From JAJAZB01 sp964244295 (GTDB lineage Bacteria; Bacteroidota; Bacteroidia; Cytophagales; Spirosomataceae): 64,000 nucleotides of DNA. The stretch is from NCBI GenBank assembly GCA_964244295.1, contig CAXTIG010000031.1, positions 22,182 to 86,181 of the forward strand, in the 5' to 3' direction. Position numbers and translations under genes: made by a program. Below, one piece after another: positions 52,959 through 60,643 of this stretch (the stretch's first letter is position 1; every line of letters starts with the position of its first letter). The notes beneath the pieces were generated by a model. The model had not been told where the DNA came from. It ran no database searches and worked only from the letters and a program-made list of their open reading frames with translations.

Positions 52959-54710
52959 TTATCCGAAAAGGGTGAGTTGTGGCACAGGAGCGAGGTTTTC
53001 GTCTTGCTGAATGAAGCGTTCCCATTCGTTCAAATCCAGTCCGAACCGGGTGGCTTGTCCTTCAATTTCCGCAAAATCAATCCTCCGACTGATGGTGCGT
53101 AAGTCCAGACGCATCAGCAGGTCTTTCGTGTAGGGACGTTTGGCGTCGGAAAAGGAAAGGGCCGTCAGAAGCTGCCGGGTGAGGGAATGATTCAACGTCA
53201 GCCAAGTACAAACGGCTTCCCTGAAATCGTCGAAACCGAGAAAATAACAGGTGTCGTCGAGCATCACCGGCTTTTCCTGAATGGGAAAAACCAGCGCGAA
53301 GTTGACCGCTTTGTACAGTCCCGACAGGGCCACTTTGTAGGGTTTGAAGGAATAATCGCCGATTCCGAAAATGGAAAAAAGGGGTTTACCCCGGTAAATA
53401 CTCGATTTCCGGGCGGCAAAAAGGCGCTCGTGGCGTTTCAGATAACCGAACGTTTTCGGGTATTCGTCCTGAAGGTAGCGCGTATCTTGTCCGACTTTCC
53501 GCTGAGGCACCAGCACGACTTTCCGGGACGTTTCAATCACGGCCGCCTTTAAATCCGAGCTTTTCAGGAACGAATACACCAGGTCGGGTTCCAGGTCGAT
53601 GGTTTCTCCGAGCGCGTTGCCGTAGCCAGCAGGCCGGCCCTCCAGTTCCATCACCGACGAGCAATCGTGTTTGATGCCCTGCCGCCATTCGTAGGGGCAA
53701 CGTCCGTCTAATTCGCGCAGGGCTTGGTAGGTCTCGGTCTGGGAAACGAACCTGCCCGCCACCCAGCCGAAGGTGTTCAGCACTCGCTGCGGCGACTCCA
53801 GGGCATATTCCTGGCAGGTTTGCGCCGGAGTCGTGCCCAACTCCGCCGTAAACAGGGCCGCGTCTACGGCCGCACCGAACTCTTTTTTCGCGTCGAATCG
53901 GTACAAAGCTGCTGCTCCGAACGACCGGGGATGCTTTTTCTGACCGTGAATCAGGTTACGAATCACGGCGGTTTTTACCAACAGCGCCACGCTTCCCGGC
54001 CAGTCTTTGAAGGCGTCGAGTAGGGCGAGAACGATAAATTCGCCCAAATCGAAATTACCCTTGCCGGTCAGCGCATCGAGGCCACTGACGCCTTTGAAAT
54101 TCGACTTGGTGGGCAGGTTGGTCGAATGGAGGCTGCCCAGTTGTGAATTTGTCACCCAGGGTGGATTTCCCAACACGAGGAGTTTTTCGCCGGGAAACTG
54201 GGGTCGAATCGCTGGGAACGGATACGCGAAAACGTCTTCGTGGACGATTTGAATCAGCGGTTTGGGAGCCAGCGGATGGTCCAGAAAATAGTGAAGCAAC
54301 CGAAACTTCGCCTCCCAGACGTAGGGCCGGTAAATTTCAATGCCGACCATCCGCCGAACGTTGGGGAAGGCTGCTAACGCGGCGAGCAGAAAAGTACCCT
54401 TGCCGCAAGTCGGCTCCACGACGACATCCGGGGCGACCCGCCGCCCGGCGAGTAATTGCACCACGCGCTGCACCAGAATTTCATTCGTTTGAAAATCCCC
54501 GTACTCGGTGCGGTCTTCCTCCACCAGCGGTGCTTGCTGAGTGAGTGCCTCCTGCGCCCGCAGAAATTCGGCTTCGGAGCCGAACCAATTCGTTACTCCG
54601 CACACGGCCTGAAGGTGTTTATTCGCCGTCGCCATATCCCGTTGAACGGGCAGCGTCTCAGCTAAAAAATCGGCCACCAACGCCGAAACCGGGGCCTCAA
54701 ATCGTTTCAT
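52959..54710 (-). CDS. N6-adenine DNA methyltransferase (Eco57I/PglX-like), apparently orphan
   Basis: A 583-residue enzyme that would methylate adenine in DNA with S-adenosylmethionine. Motif I is PTCGKGTFLLAAL (residues 100-112), the acidic strand is GIEIYRPYVWEAKF, and the catalytic motif IV is NPPW (182-185). The C-terminal third is a target-recognition-like region with KPLFSIFGIGDYSFKPYK, as in type IIG and BREX PglX-like enzymes. No nuclease motif and no neighbouring restriction or BREX gene were found, so it looks like a solitary methyltransferase. Its last six residues are QLTLFG, close to the sliding-clamp-binding consensus QL(S/D)LF. It ends convergently to PorP/SprF and starts 9 bases from no other gene; a promoter was not recognised. 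Confidence 0.9.
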   Translation of the reverse strand: MKRFEAPVSALVADFLAETLPVQRDMATANKHLQAVCGVTNWFGSEAEFLRAQEALTQQAPLVEEDRTEYGDFQTNEILVQRVVQLLAGRRVAPDVVVEPTCGKGTFLLAALAAFPNVRRMVGIEIYRPYVWEAKFRLLHYFLDHPLAPKPLIQIVHEDVFAYPFPAIRPQFPGEKLLVLGNPPWVTNSQLGSLHSTNLPTKSNFKGVSGLDALTGKGNFDLGEFIVLALLDAFKDWPGSVALLVKTAVIRNLIHGQKKHPRSFGAAALYRFDAKKEFGAAVDAALFTAELGTTPAQTCQEYALESPQRVLNTFGWVAGRFVSQTETYQALRELDGRCPYEWRQGIKHDCSSVMELEGRPAGYGNALGETIDLEPDLVYSFLKSSDLKAAVIETSRKVVLVPQRKVGQDTRYLQDEYPKTFGYLKRHERLFAARKSSIYRGKPLFSIFGIGDYSFKPYKVALSGLYKAVNFALVFPIQEKPVMLDDTCYFLGFDDFREAVCTWLTLNHSLTRQLLTALSFSDAKRPYTKDLLMRLDLRTISRRIDFAEIEGQATRFGLDLNEWERFIQQDENLAPVPQLTLFG

Positions 54711-54781
54711 GGCGTTGAATGATGGGGGTGATGCCCGGTACGGATTACGTCAACTCGACGGCTAACCATTTTTCGGCTGGC

Positions 54782-54812
54782 AAAAAGCGGTCACGGCAGG
54801 GCCGTGACCCGC
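54782..54812 (-). terminator. Intrinsic terminator overlapping the DUF6503 stop
   Basis: On the minus strand the end of the DUF6503 gene reads GCGGGTCACGGCCCTGCCGT, then GACCGCTTTTTG. The stem GGTCACGG/CCGTGACC contains the last codons and the stop (TGA at 54791-54793), and a T-run follows. It is a compact rho-independent terminator that also stands between this gene and the methyltransferase gene. Confidence 0.75.
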
Positions 54813-55525
54813 ACATTTTTTTGCTCGATTCGCGAAAGCAGCTTCAATTCGCCCCGTTCAAACTTCCGGTCGTAGTCGCCCACCGAGGTGGTATCGGCCT
54901 CGTCGCCGGCGTAGTTGAGGTAGTCCTGGAAGCGGATGCCGCCGACCGTTCGCGGGTTGATGGCCTTGCGGAAACGCGGCCCGCCTTCGCGGTAGGCGAG
55001 GTAGTCCATCGTGTGGGTCTGGCGGTTGAACCAGTAGAAAAACGTGTCTTCAAAATCCTGCCCGCCGCCCTCCTGGCTGAAGGTAACGCGGATTTTGTCG
55101 TAAAGCCGCCCTTCGACGGTGGTTTCGCCCAGGTACGCCGGGATCACCGCCGGGTCGGCGAGTTTGTGGGGCAACAGCAGAAAATAAGCGACGGCGTTCA
55201 CCGCGTTGCTCCACTTGCTGCGCTGGGCCGAATCGAGCGGTTGGGGCTGACCGTTCACCGAACGCGTAACCCCGTCATTGCTGAGAATTTCCACCAGGAC
55301 CGCACCCGTGGAGTCGCGGTGGCGGCGTTCGTAGCGAAAGCGCCCGCCCTGCTGCTCCAGCCGGAGGTGAAACTGCCGGAAATCAGCCTCGACGCGCACG
55401 TGCTGGTACCGCTCGCCGCCGTGGGCTTCGATGGCCTGGGCGATGATGCGTCGGGCGTCGGGGCGGGATTGGCAGGCGCTCAGGAGCAGCAGAAAAAGGA
55501 GGGGCAGGCGGATGGAATGAATCAT
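54791..55525 (-). CDS. DUF6503 family lipoprotein
   Basis: A 244-residue protein of the Bacteroidota DUF6503 family. The start at 55523-55525 gives a lipoprotein signal, LLLLSACQS, with the lipidated cysteine near residue 18; the frame is open 9 codons upstream but less signal-like. Family features include IEAHGGERYQHVRVE, NAVNAVAYFLLLPHKL, EDTFFYWFNRQTHTMDYLAY and the late PRTVGGIRFQDYLNYAGDE. The function of this family is unknown; the fold may relate to outer-membrane lipoprotein-sorting proteins, but that is inference. It is divergent from the GH43 gene with 60 bases between the starts and ends in an intrinsic terminator. Confidence 0.85.
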   Translation of the reverse strand: MIHSIRLPLLFLLLLSACQSRPDARRIIAQAIEAHGGERYQHVRVEADFRQFHLRLEQQGGRFRYERRHRDSTGAVLVEILSNDGVTRSVNGQPQPLDSAQRSKWSNAVNAVAYFLLLPHKLADPAVIPAYLGETTVEGRLYDKIRVTFSQEGGGQDFEDTFFYWFNRQTHTMDYLAYREGGPRFRKAINPRTVGGIRFQDYLNYAGDEADTTSVGDYDRKFERGELKLLSRIEQKNVRVTALP

Positions 55526-55556
55526 GGTCGAAAAAGAGGAAACGGTGGACAAACCG

Positions 55557-55564
55557 TATTTTTG
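55557..55564 (+). promoter_or_regulatory. Candidate -7 box (TATTTTTG) for the GH43 gene
   Basis: TATTTTTG fits TAnnTTTG and lies 21 bases before the ATG at 55586, in the 60-base gap between the divergent DUF6503 and GH43 genes. No TTTG box lies at the usual -33 distance, so the call is tentative. Confidence 0.35.
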
Positions 55565-55585
55565 ACAAAAAACGCAGTTTTACCC

Positions 55586-56569
55586 ATGATTCGCTTCCTG
55601 ACCGTTTGCATTCTGACCCTGGCCGTGCTGCCGGGATTTTCTCAAAAAACCGGCGGCCCCACCTCCGGCAACCCGATTTTTCCCGGCTGGTACGCCGACC
55701 CGGAAGGGGTTATTTTTGGAAAAACCTACTGGGTGTACCCCACCTACTCGGCTCCCTACGACCAGCAAATTCACCTCGACGCTTTCTCCTCGCCCGACCT
55801 CGTCACCTGGACCAAGCACCCGCGCATCGTCGATTCCGCCGCCGTGAAGTGGGTGAAGCGGGCGCTCTGGGCACCGGCCATCGTGGAGAAGGGCGGAAAA
55901 TACTACCTGTTTTTCGGAGCCAACGACATCCACGACGCCGAAAAAGAAGTAGGCGGCATCGGCGTGGCCGTGGCCGACCGCCCCGAAGGTCCCTTCCGCG
56001 ATTACCTCGGCAAGCCGCTCGTCGGGCAGATTCACAACGGATCGCAGCCCATCGATCAGGCTGTTTTCAAAGACAAAGACGGGCAGTACTACCTGATTTA
56101 CGGCGGCTGGGGCCACTGCAACATCGCCCGGCTGAAGGCCGATTTTACGGGCGTGTTGCCCTTCGCCGACGGCGTCACTTTTAAAGAAATTACGCCCAAA
56201 GGCTACGTGGAAGGGCCGATTCTGTTTATCCGCCAGGGAAAATACTACTTCATGTGGTCGGAAGGTGGCTGGACGGGACCCAACTACTCGGTGGCCTACG
56301 CCGTGGCCGATTCGCCCTTCGGGCCGTTTGAGCGGGTGGGGAAAATCCTCCAGCAAGACCCCGCCGTGGCGCGGGGAGCCGGGCACCATTCGGTCGTGCA
56401 GCTACCCGGCACCGACGAATGGTACATTTTCTACCACCGCCGCCCGCTAACTGAAACCGACGGCAACCACCGCGAAACCTGCATCGAGCGGATGTATTTC
56501 GACGAGACCGGGGCCATCCAGCCCGTGAAACTGACGGTGGAGGGGGTGGAAAGGCGAAGGGTGAAATAA
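55586..56569 (+). CDS. Glycoside hydrolase family 43 enzyme
   Basis: A 327-residue secreted enzyme. The ATG at 55586 directly precedes a signal peptide ending at about FSQ (residue 20); the frame continues open far upstream, but that part is antisense to DUF6503 and is not signal-like. The five-bladed propeller shows the three GH43 acids: D38 (GWYADPEG), D157 (SQPIDQAVF) and E209 (YVEGPILF). GH43 enzymes are mainly arabinofuranosidases, xylosidases or galactosidases. The single domain without a beta-sandwich tail and the ending IQPVKLTVEGV are typical. It could work with the sulfatases, GH78 enzyme and SusC/SusD, but it is not in their operons. Export and catalysis are well supported; the substrate is not. 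Confidence 0.92.
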   Translation: MIRFLTVCILTLAVLPGFSQKTGGPTSGNPIFPGWYADPEGVIFGKTYWVYPTYSAPYDQQIHLDAFSSPDLVTWTKHPRIVDSAAVKWVKRALWAPAIVEKGGKYYLFFGANDIHDAEKEVGGIGVAVADRPEGPFRDYLGKPLVGQIHNGSQPIDQAVFKDKDGQYYLIYGGWGHCNIARLKADFTGVLPFADGVTFKEITPKGYVEGPILFIRQGKYYFMWSEGGWTGPNYSVAYAVADSPFGPFERVGKILQQDPAVARGAGHHSVVQLPGTDEWYIFYHRRPLTETDGNHRETCIERMYFDETGAIQPVKLTVEGVERRRVK

Positions 56570-56579
56570 TGGAGTAGGC

Positions 56580-56689
56580 CGTCATGCCGAACTTGTTTCG
56601 GCATCTTCCCCTCTGTGCCAACCAGCTTTCAGGAAGCCAGACTAGTCGGCCTGCCAGCGGGAAGATGCCGAAACAAGTTCGGCATGACG
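56580..56689. repeat. Inverted repeat, family D (GTCATGCCGAACTTG type)
   Basis: Arms of about 32 bases: CGTCATGCCGAACTTGTTTC then GGCATCTTCCC on the left, matched by GGGAAGATGCCGAAACAAGT then TCGGCATGACG on the right. Each arm itself can fold, since TGCCGAA pairs with TTCGGCA. It lies between GH43 and miaA. Confidence 0.85.
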
Positions 56690-56708
56690 TTCCGCGTAAA
56701 AAAAAACC

Positions 56709-57581
56709 ATGAGTTCCCTTCCCAAAACCCTCCTCGTCATCGCCGGGCCGACCGCCGTGGGCAAAACCGCCTTCTGCGTGGCATTGGCAAAAAAGCTCCA
56801 GACCGAGGTGGTTTCGGCGGATTCGCGGCAGTTTTACCGCGAACTCAGCATCGGCACGGCCAAGCCCAGCCCGGAGGAAATGCAGGGCGTCCCGCACCAC
56901 TTCATCGACAGCCTGTCCATCACCCAATCCTACACCGCCGGGCAGTACGAACGCGATTGCCTCCTCCTGCTCGACCGGCTTTTTGTGGAAAAAGACACCG
57001 TGATCCTGACGGGTGGTTCGGGGCTTTTCCTGAAAGTCGTCACCGACGGCATGGACGAACTACCTGACCCGAACCCCGAAATCAGGCAAGTTTTGCAACA
57101 ACGCCTGCAAGCCGAAGGCCTGGAAAGCCTGAGCGACCAACTGCGCCACCTCGACCCGATTCACCACGAGCGGGTGGACAAAAAAAATCCCCAGCGCGTG
57201 ATTCGGGCGCTGGAGGTTTGCCTGAGCACGGGGCAACCGTACTCCTCGTTTCACACGGGCCAGAAAGCGGAACGACCCTTTTGTTGCCAAAAAATCTGCC
57301 TGACCCGCCCCCGCAACGAACTCTACGCCCGCATCGACGCCCGGATGGACGCCATGCTCGCCGCCGGACTGGTGGAGGAAGCCCGTTCGCTGCTGCCCTT
57401 TCGCCACCACAATGCCCTCCAAACGGTGGGCTACCAGGAAGTCTTCCCCTACCTCGACGGCACCTACGACTACGCCGAACTGGTGCGCCTGCTCAAACGA
57501 AATTCCCGCCGCTACGCCAAGCGCCAGATGACCTGGTTTCGGAATCAGGGGGATTTTGAGATGGTAAGTGGTGAATTTTGA
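56709..57581 (+). CDS. miaA: tRNA dimethylallyltransferase
   Basis: A 290-residue enzyme that transfers a dimethylallyl group from dimethylallyl diphosphate to N6 of A37 in tRNAs that read codons starting with U. The P-loop GPTAVGKT (residues 13-20) opens the protein. DSRQFYREL, GTAKPSPEE, VPHHFID, GGSGLFL and GYQEVFPYLDG follow in the family order, and the C-terminal RYAKRQMTWFRNQ is diagnostic. Length is slightly below the usual 300-315 residues. It stands alone, flanked by inverted repeats of families D and A. This is the only core housekeeping RNA-modification gene in the window. Confidence 0.96.
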   Translation: MSSLPKTLLVIAGPTAVGKTAFCVALAKKLQTEVVSADSRQFYRELSIGTAKPSPEEMQGVPHHFIDSLSITQSYTAGQYERDCLLLLDRLFVEKDTVILTGGSGLFLKVVTDGMDELPDPNPEIRQVLQQRLQAEGLESLSDQLRHLDPIHHERVDKKNPQRVIRALEVCLSTGQPYSSFHTGQKAERPFCCQKICLTRPRNELYARIDARMDAMLAAGLVEEARSLLPFRHHNALQTVGYQEVFPYLDGTYDYAELVRLLKRNSRRYAKRQMTWFRNQGDFEMVSGEF

Positions 57582-57639
57582 ATGGTTGATGACAGCCAAA
57601 TTCTACCGACAAAGTTGGTTTGGATTTGGAAAAATGGAG

Positions 57640-57742
57640 CTGTCATCCCGACGCAGGGGGGATCTCGTTGGTTTGCCAGACCCCTTGCCGATAGTCGAGT
57701 GCTCGGTATCCCAACGAGATCCCTCCTGCGTCGGGATGACAG
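57640..57742. repeat. Inverted repeat, family A copy 4
   Basis: Arms CTGTCATCCCGACGCAGGGG (left start) and CTCCTGCGTCGGGATGACAG (right end), about 35 bases each with GATCTCGTTGG/CCAACGAGATC inside. The loop contains CCCCTTGCCGATAGTCGAGT, similar to copy 3. It sits between the convergent miaA and FKBP genes. Confidence 0.88.
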
Positions 57743-57826
57743 TCCCTGGTTTTGCTAAAACCAGAAATTCTGAACAGGCTCAACAATTCAAAATTCAACC
57801 GCAGCGGCGGACCGCAATCCAACAAT

Positions 57827-58258
57827 TCAATTCACTCCCACCAATTCCAGATCAAAAATCAAATCCTTTCCGGCCAGTTCGTGGTTGGCATCGAGGGTAA
57901 CGCTTTCGTCGGTGACTTCCACCACTTTCACCGGCACCACCTGCCCGTTGCCGTCCTGGTGCATGTTGAGTTGCATCCCCAGTTCGAGGGGCAGGTCGGG
58001 CGGAATCTGGGAACGCTCGATTTGGAGGATCATCTCCTCGTTGACGGGTCCGTAAGCCTCCTCGGCGGGGATGTGGATGGTTTTTTTCTCGCCGACGCTC
58101 ATGCCCGTCAGCCCCTGGTCGAAACCGGGAATGACCATCCCGCTGCCGAGTTGAAATTCGAGCGGATCGCGCCCGTCGGAGGAGTCGAAAACGGAGCCGT
58201 CTTCGAGGCGGCCCGTGTAGTGAACCTGCACGGTATCGCCGGATTTTGCCTGTGCCAT
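57827..58258 (-). CDS. FKBP-type peptidyl-prolyl cis-trans isomerase (SlyD-like)
   Basis: A 143-residue cytoplasmic folding helper. The FKBP core is VQVHYTGRLEDGSVFDSS and ELGSGMVIPGFDQGL (reads QLGSGMVIPGFDQGL), and the inserted flap domain (EEAYGPVNEEMILQIERSQI through LDANHELAGKDLIF) is the SlyD type. It lacks the histidine- and cysteine-rich metal-binding tail of E. coli SlyD, so it is a short SlyD-like form as usual in Bacteroidota. It has no signal peptide. It is divergent from the DUF4230 gene, with a family F palindrome between them. Confidence 0.93.
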   Translation of the reverse strand: MAQAKSGDTVQVHYTGRLEDGSVFDSSDGRDPLEFQLGSGMVIPGFDQGLTGMSVGEKKTIHIPAEEAYGPVNEEMILQIERSQIPPDLPLELGMQLNMHQDGNGQVVPVKVVEVTDESVTLDANHELAGKDLIFDLELVGVN

Positions 58259-58360
58259 AGGAAAGTTTACAGTTTTCGGTTTTTAGTTTTCAGTTGGTTT
58301 TTTGCCAAAAAGCCGCGCCTCTCTTTTTTGAGAAGCGGCAAAGGTAGCCTGCCAGGGCAG

Positions 58361-58435
58361 TAACTTCCCGAAAGTTTAAAACTTTCGGGAAGTTAAACCC
58401 GTTGTGGAACAATTTCGGGAAGTTAACTTTCCCGA
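58361..58435. repeat. Palindromic repeat, family F (AACTTCCCGAAAGTT type)
   Basis: TAACTTCCCGAAAGT (58361-58375) is the exact reverse complement of ACTTTCGGGAAGTTA (58381-58395). A third, degenerate copy follows (TTTCGGGAAGTTAACTTTCC at 58413-58432) and abuts the DUF4230 start codon. It lies in the shared upstream region of the divergent FKBP and DUF4230 genes. Confidence 0.8.
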
Positions 58436-59074
58436 ATGGAACTCCTCACCGTTTTACTCGCCCTGCTGCTGGGTGCCCTCGGAGGCTACGGCCTGTTCAG
58501 CGTTTTTCACCGGCGGCGGCGCAACGAGCAGGCGCTCATCCGCACCGAATCGACGGTGTTGCTCGAACGCATCGAGAAGGTCTTCAAGGTGGTGCTGGCC
58601 GAGGGGCATTTCTCGGAAATTTACGACCACCGCAGCGACAAGGAATTTCTCTGGATTTTGAAAGTACCCAAAAAAGCGCTCATCGTGGCGCGGGCGAAGG
58701 TGCTGGTGGGTTTCGATTTCGGGAAAGTGGCCTGGCGCTGGGTGGAAGGTGAACGCAAACTCGTCATCGACAACCTGCCCCCGCCCGAAATCCTCTCGAT
58801 GGATTCGGACTACAAATTCTACGACATCGACCAGGACAGCCTGCTCAATCCCTTCACCTCCAAAGACTACACCAACCTGCTCACCGACGCCAAGCAGGTG
58901 ATGCATACCCAGGCCATCGCCAGCGAATTGCCCAAAATTGCCACCCGCCAACTCCACCTCCTCATCGGCCAACTGGCCCTGGGCATGGGCTGGGAAGTAG
59001 AATTCCGCCTCGACGCGGGCGAACAGAAGCAGTTGAGTGAGAAGATTGGGTTTGGGGGAGACAAGGAGGAGTAA
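58436..59074 (+). CDS. DUF4230 domain-containing membrane protein
   Basis: A 212-residue protein. It starts with a single membrane-spanning segment (LLTVLLALLLGALGGYGLF), then a basic stretch and the DUF4230 domain (about residues 40-205; LLERIEKVFKVVLAEGHFSE, LIVARAKVLVGFDFGKVAWR, KLVIDNLPPPEILSMD). The middle aspartate-rich region DSDYKFYDIDQDSL is part of the domain. The family function is unknown. It is divergent from the FKBP gene; a cluster of palindromic repeats occupies the gap and touches the start codon. The next gene downstream is a separate sensor kinase after an inverted repeat. Confidence 0.87.
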   Translation: MELLTVLLALLLGALGGYGLFSVFHRRRRNEQALIRTESTVLLERIEKVFKVVLAEGHFSEIYDHRSDKEFLWILKVPKKALIVARAKVLVGFDFGKVAWRWVEGERKLVIDNLPPPEILSMDSDYKFYDIDQDSLLNPFTSKDYTNLLTDAKQVMHTQAIASELPKIATRQLHLLIGQLALGMGWEVEFRLDAGEQKQLSEKIGFGGDKEE

Positions 59075-59113
59075 ATCACAACAAAGCATTTAGTGGCCGT
59101 GCTGCAAGGAGCA

Positions 59114-59217
59114 CCCGCCTGGAAATACCCCCAACCCCCTAAAGGGGGCTTTCCCCCCTGGAAATTTTCAGCATTGAAAAAGCCCCCTTTAGGGGGTTAG
59201 GGGTATTTCCAGGCGGG
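59114..59217. repeat. Inverted repeat, family E (CCCCTAAAGGGGGC type)
   Basis: Left arm CCCGCCTGGAAATACCCCCA, then ACCCCCTAAAGGGGGC; right arm GCCCCCTTTAGGGGGTTAGG, then GGTATTTCCAGGCGGG. Arms are about 39 bases with one or two mismatches, and each arm also holds a smaller CCCCCTAAAGGGGG-type palindrome. It lies between DUF4230 and the sensor kinase; nothing else is seen in this 300-base gap. Confidence 0.88.
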
Positions 59218-59374
59218 CTTCATTTTCTCCAAAACCCGGCGGCTTGTTGCCAAAACCACGCCGCTTGTTGCTTTCCGTCAGGGACGTTGGGCCGTTTTCC
59301 GTAGATTACCAACTCAGTCCCGAAAAACCCGTCGCCAATCCCCTGCGTCGAGGCGCAGTTTGATCCTCCATCCC

Positions 59375-60643
59375 GTGACGAACCGCGCGGCCCTTTTTCG
59401 TAAATCCCAATTCCTCTCTCTGCTGGCCTGCGGCGGGCTGCTGCTCGGCTTGTCGGGCCAGCCCGCGCACGGGCAGCACTACCCCACCCGCACCTACACC
59501 CTCCGCGACGGCCTGCCCCAGATGCAGGTGAATTGCGCCCTGGCCGACAGCCGGGGCTACCTTTGGGTGGGCACCAAAGGCGGCTTGGCTAAATTCGATG
59601 GGGAGCGCTTCGAGACCTTCGGGCAGGAGGATTACGGCCTGCCCACCGACCACATCGTCAGCTTGGCCGAAGACCGGCGGCATCGCCTCTGGATTTCGAC
59701 GGAAGCGGGCCTGATCCGTTTCGACGGAGGCCGGTTCGAGACGTTTCCCTTCGGACCGGTTCTGAAAAACCACCACACGCTTATCCATACCGACGACCAC
59801 GACCGGCTATGGCTGCTGGGCAATGGCCGCGAACTGTGGTGCTTCGAGCGGGGCCGGTTCCGTCGCACCCAACCCTTCATCCGGGACCTGGACAGCCTGG
59901 GCGTGACCAGTTTTAAGTGGGACAACACCCGCAAGCGCCTGTGGTTGACGACAATTCGGAGCGGTAACGAACGCGAGGGCCAACTGTGCTACCTGGCCGG
60001 AGAGCACGGCCAGCGGCTGAGTACCTACCAGCCTCCGGTGGGGGTCGAACTGCGGTTGGAGGAAGCCGCCGGAGTAATTCTTCTGCGCGAAACTGACCCC
60101 CAGAGCCGGACGACCCTGCGCTGGATTCCCACCGCCGGGCACCCCAAGCCCTTCCTGTACCTCGACGGAGCGCGGGTGCGGGTGATCGACCCTGCGCCCT
60201 TCGATTACTGGGGAATGCACAACGGCCGCGGGTACAAGGTGGCGGCGGGCAGCCGGGTAGTGGAGGCCGTGCTGGAAAGTCCGGGCAACCTCAGCAACCC
60301 CAACGTCCGGCTGGGCGACAAGGTCTTTTTTCCCACTGAAAAAGGACTGATCGAAGTGCTGGACAACGGGCTACGGTTTTTCGACGAAAAACAGGCTCCC
60401 TACGTCTGGAGCGTGATCGACCGGCCCAACGGCGACGTGTGGTTCCTCAACTACAACCATCCCCCGGCCGGTACCGTAGCCCCAGCGACGCCCCGGCCAG
60501 CGTCGGGCCGTTGGGGGAACCGGGCTTACAAACCCTGCTCGCCCGCGAGCGCCCCGACGGCAAGGCGTTTTGGAACAATTTCGACTACCACGCCGCCTAC
60601 GACCAGCGCGGTACCCTGTACCTGCCCCACGACGTGGGGCTGA
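59375..60643 (+). CDS. Sensor kinase, N-terminal half (propeller sensor; frameshifted)
   Basis: A 422-codon open frame, of which the first 360 or so are the N-terminal half of a larger sensor kinase. The GTG at 59375 is preferred over TTG 59360 because MTNRAALFRKSQF leads directly into a signal peptide (to about PAHGQH). The repeated blades (RGYLWVGTKGGLAKFDGERF, HRLWISTEAGLIRFDGGRF) belong to the ligand-binding two-component propeller family (Reg_prop). Homology breaks after LNYNHPP: the remaining residues are out of frame with the next blades, which are found in the +1-lagged frame at 60439-62478. A lost C in the five-C run at 60461-60465 would explain it: with six Cs the frame continues as HPPGRYRSPSD. 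The function is to sense a ligand in the periplasm. Confidence 0.85.
   Translation: MTNRAALFRKSQFLSLLACGGLLLGLSGQPAHGQHYPTRTYTLRDGLPQMQVNCALADSRGYLWVGTKGGLAKFDGERFETFGQEDYGLPTDHIVSLAEDRRHRLWISTEAGLIRFDGGRFETFPFGPVLKNHHTLIHTDDHDRLWLLGNGRELWCFERGRFRRTQPFIRDLDSLGVTSFKWDNTRKRLWLTTIRSGNEREGQLCYLAGEHGQRLSTYQPPVGVELRLEEAAGVILLRETDPQSRTTLRWIPTAGHPKPFLYLDGARVRVIDPAPFDYWGMHNGRGYKVAAGSRVVEAVLESPGNLSNPNVRLGDKVFFPTEKGLIEVLDNGLRFFDEKQAPYVWSVIDRPNGDVWFLNYNHPPAGTVAPATPRPASGRWGNRAYKPCSPASAPTARRFGTISTTTPPTTSAVPCTCPTTWG

Noticed and set aside
52959..54710. BREX or complete restriction-modification system
   Set aside because: The methyltransferase has no PglZ, BrxC, ATPase or nuclease gene near it; its neighbours are PorP/SprF and a DUF6503 lipoprotein.
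54719..55585. Upstream extension of the GH43 frame by 289 codons
   Set aside because: The extension is antisense to the DUF6503 gene and lacks any domain; the signal peptide starts at 55586.
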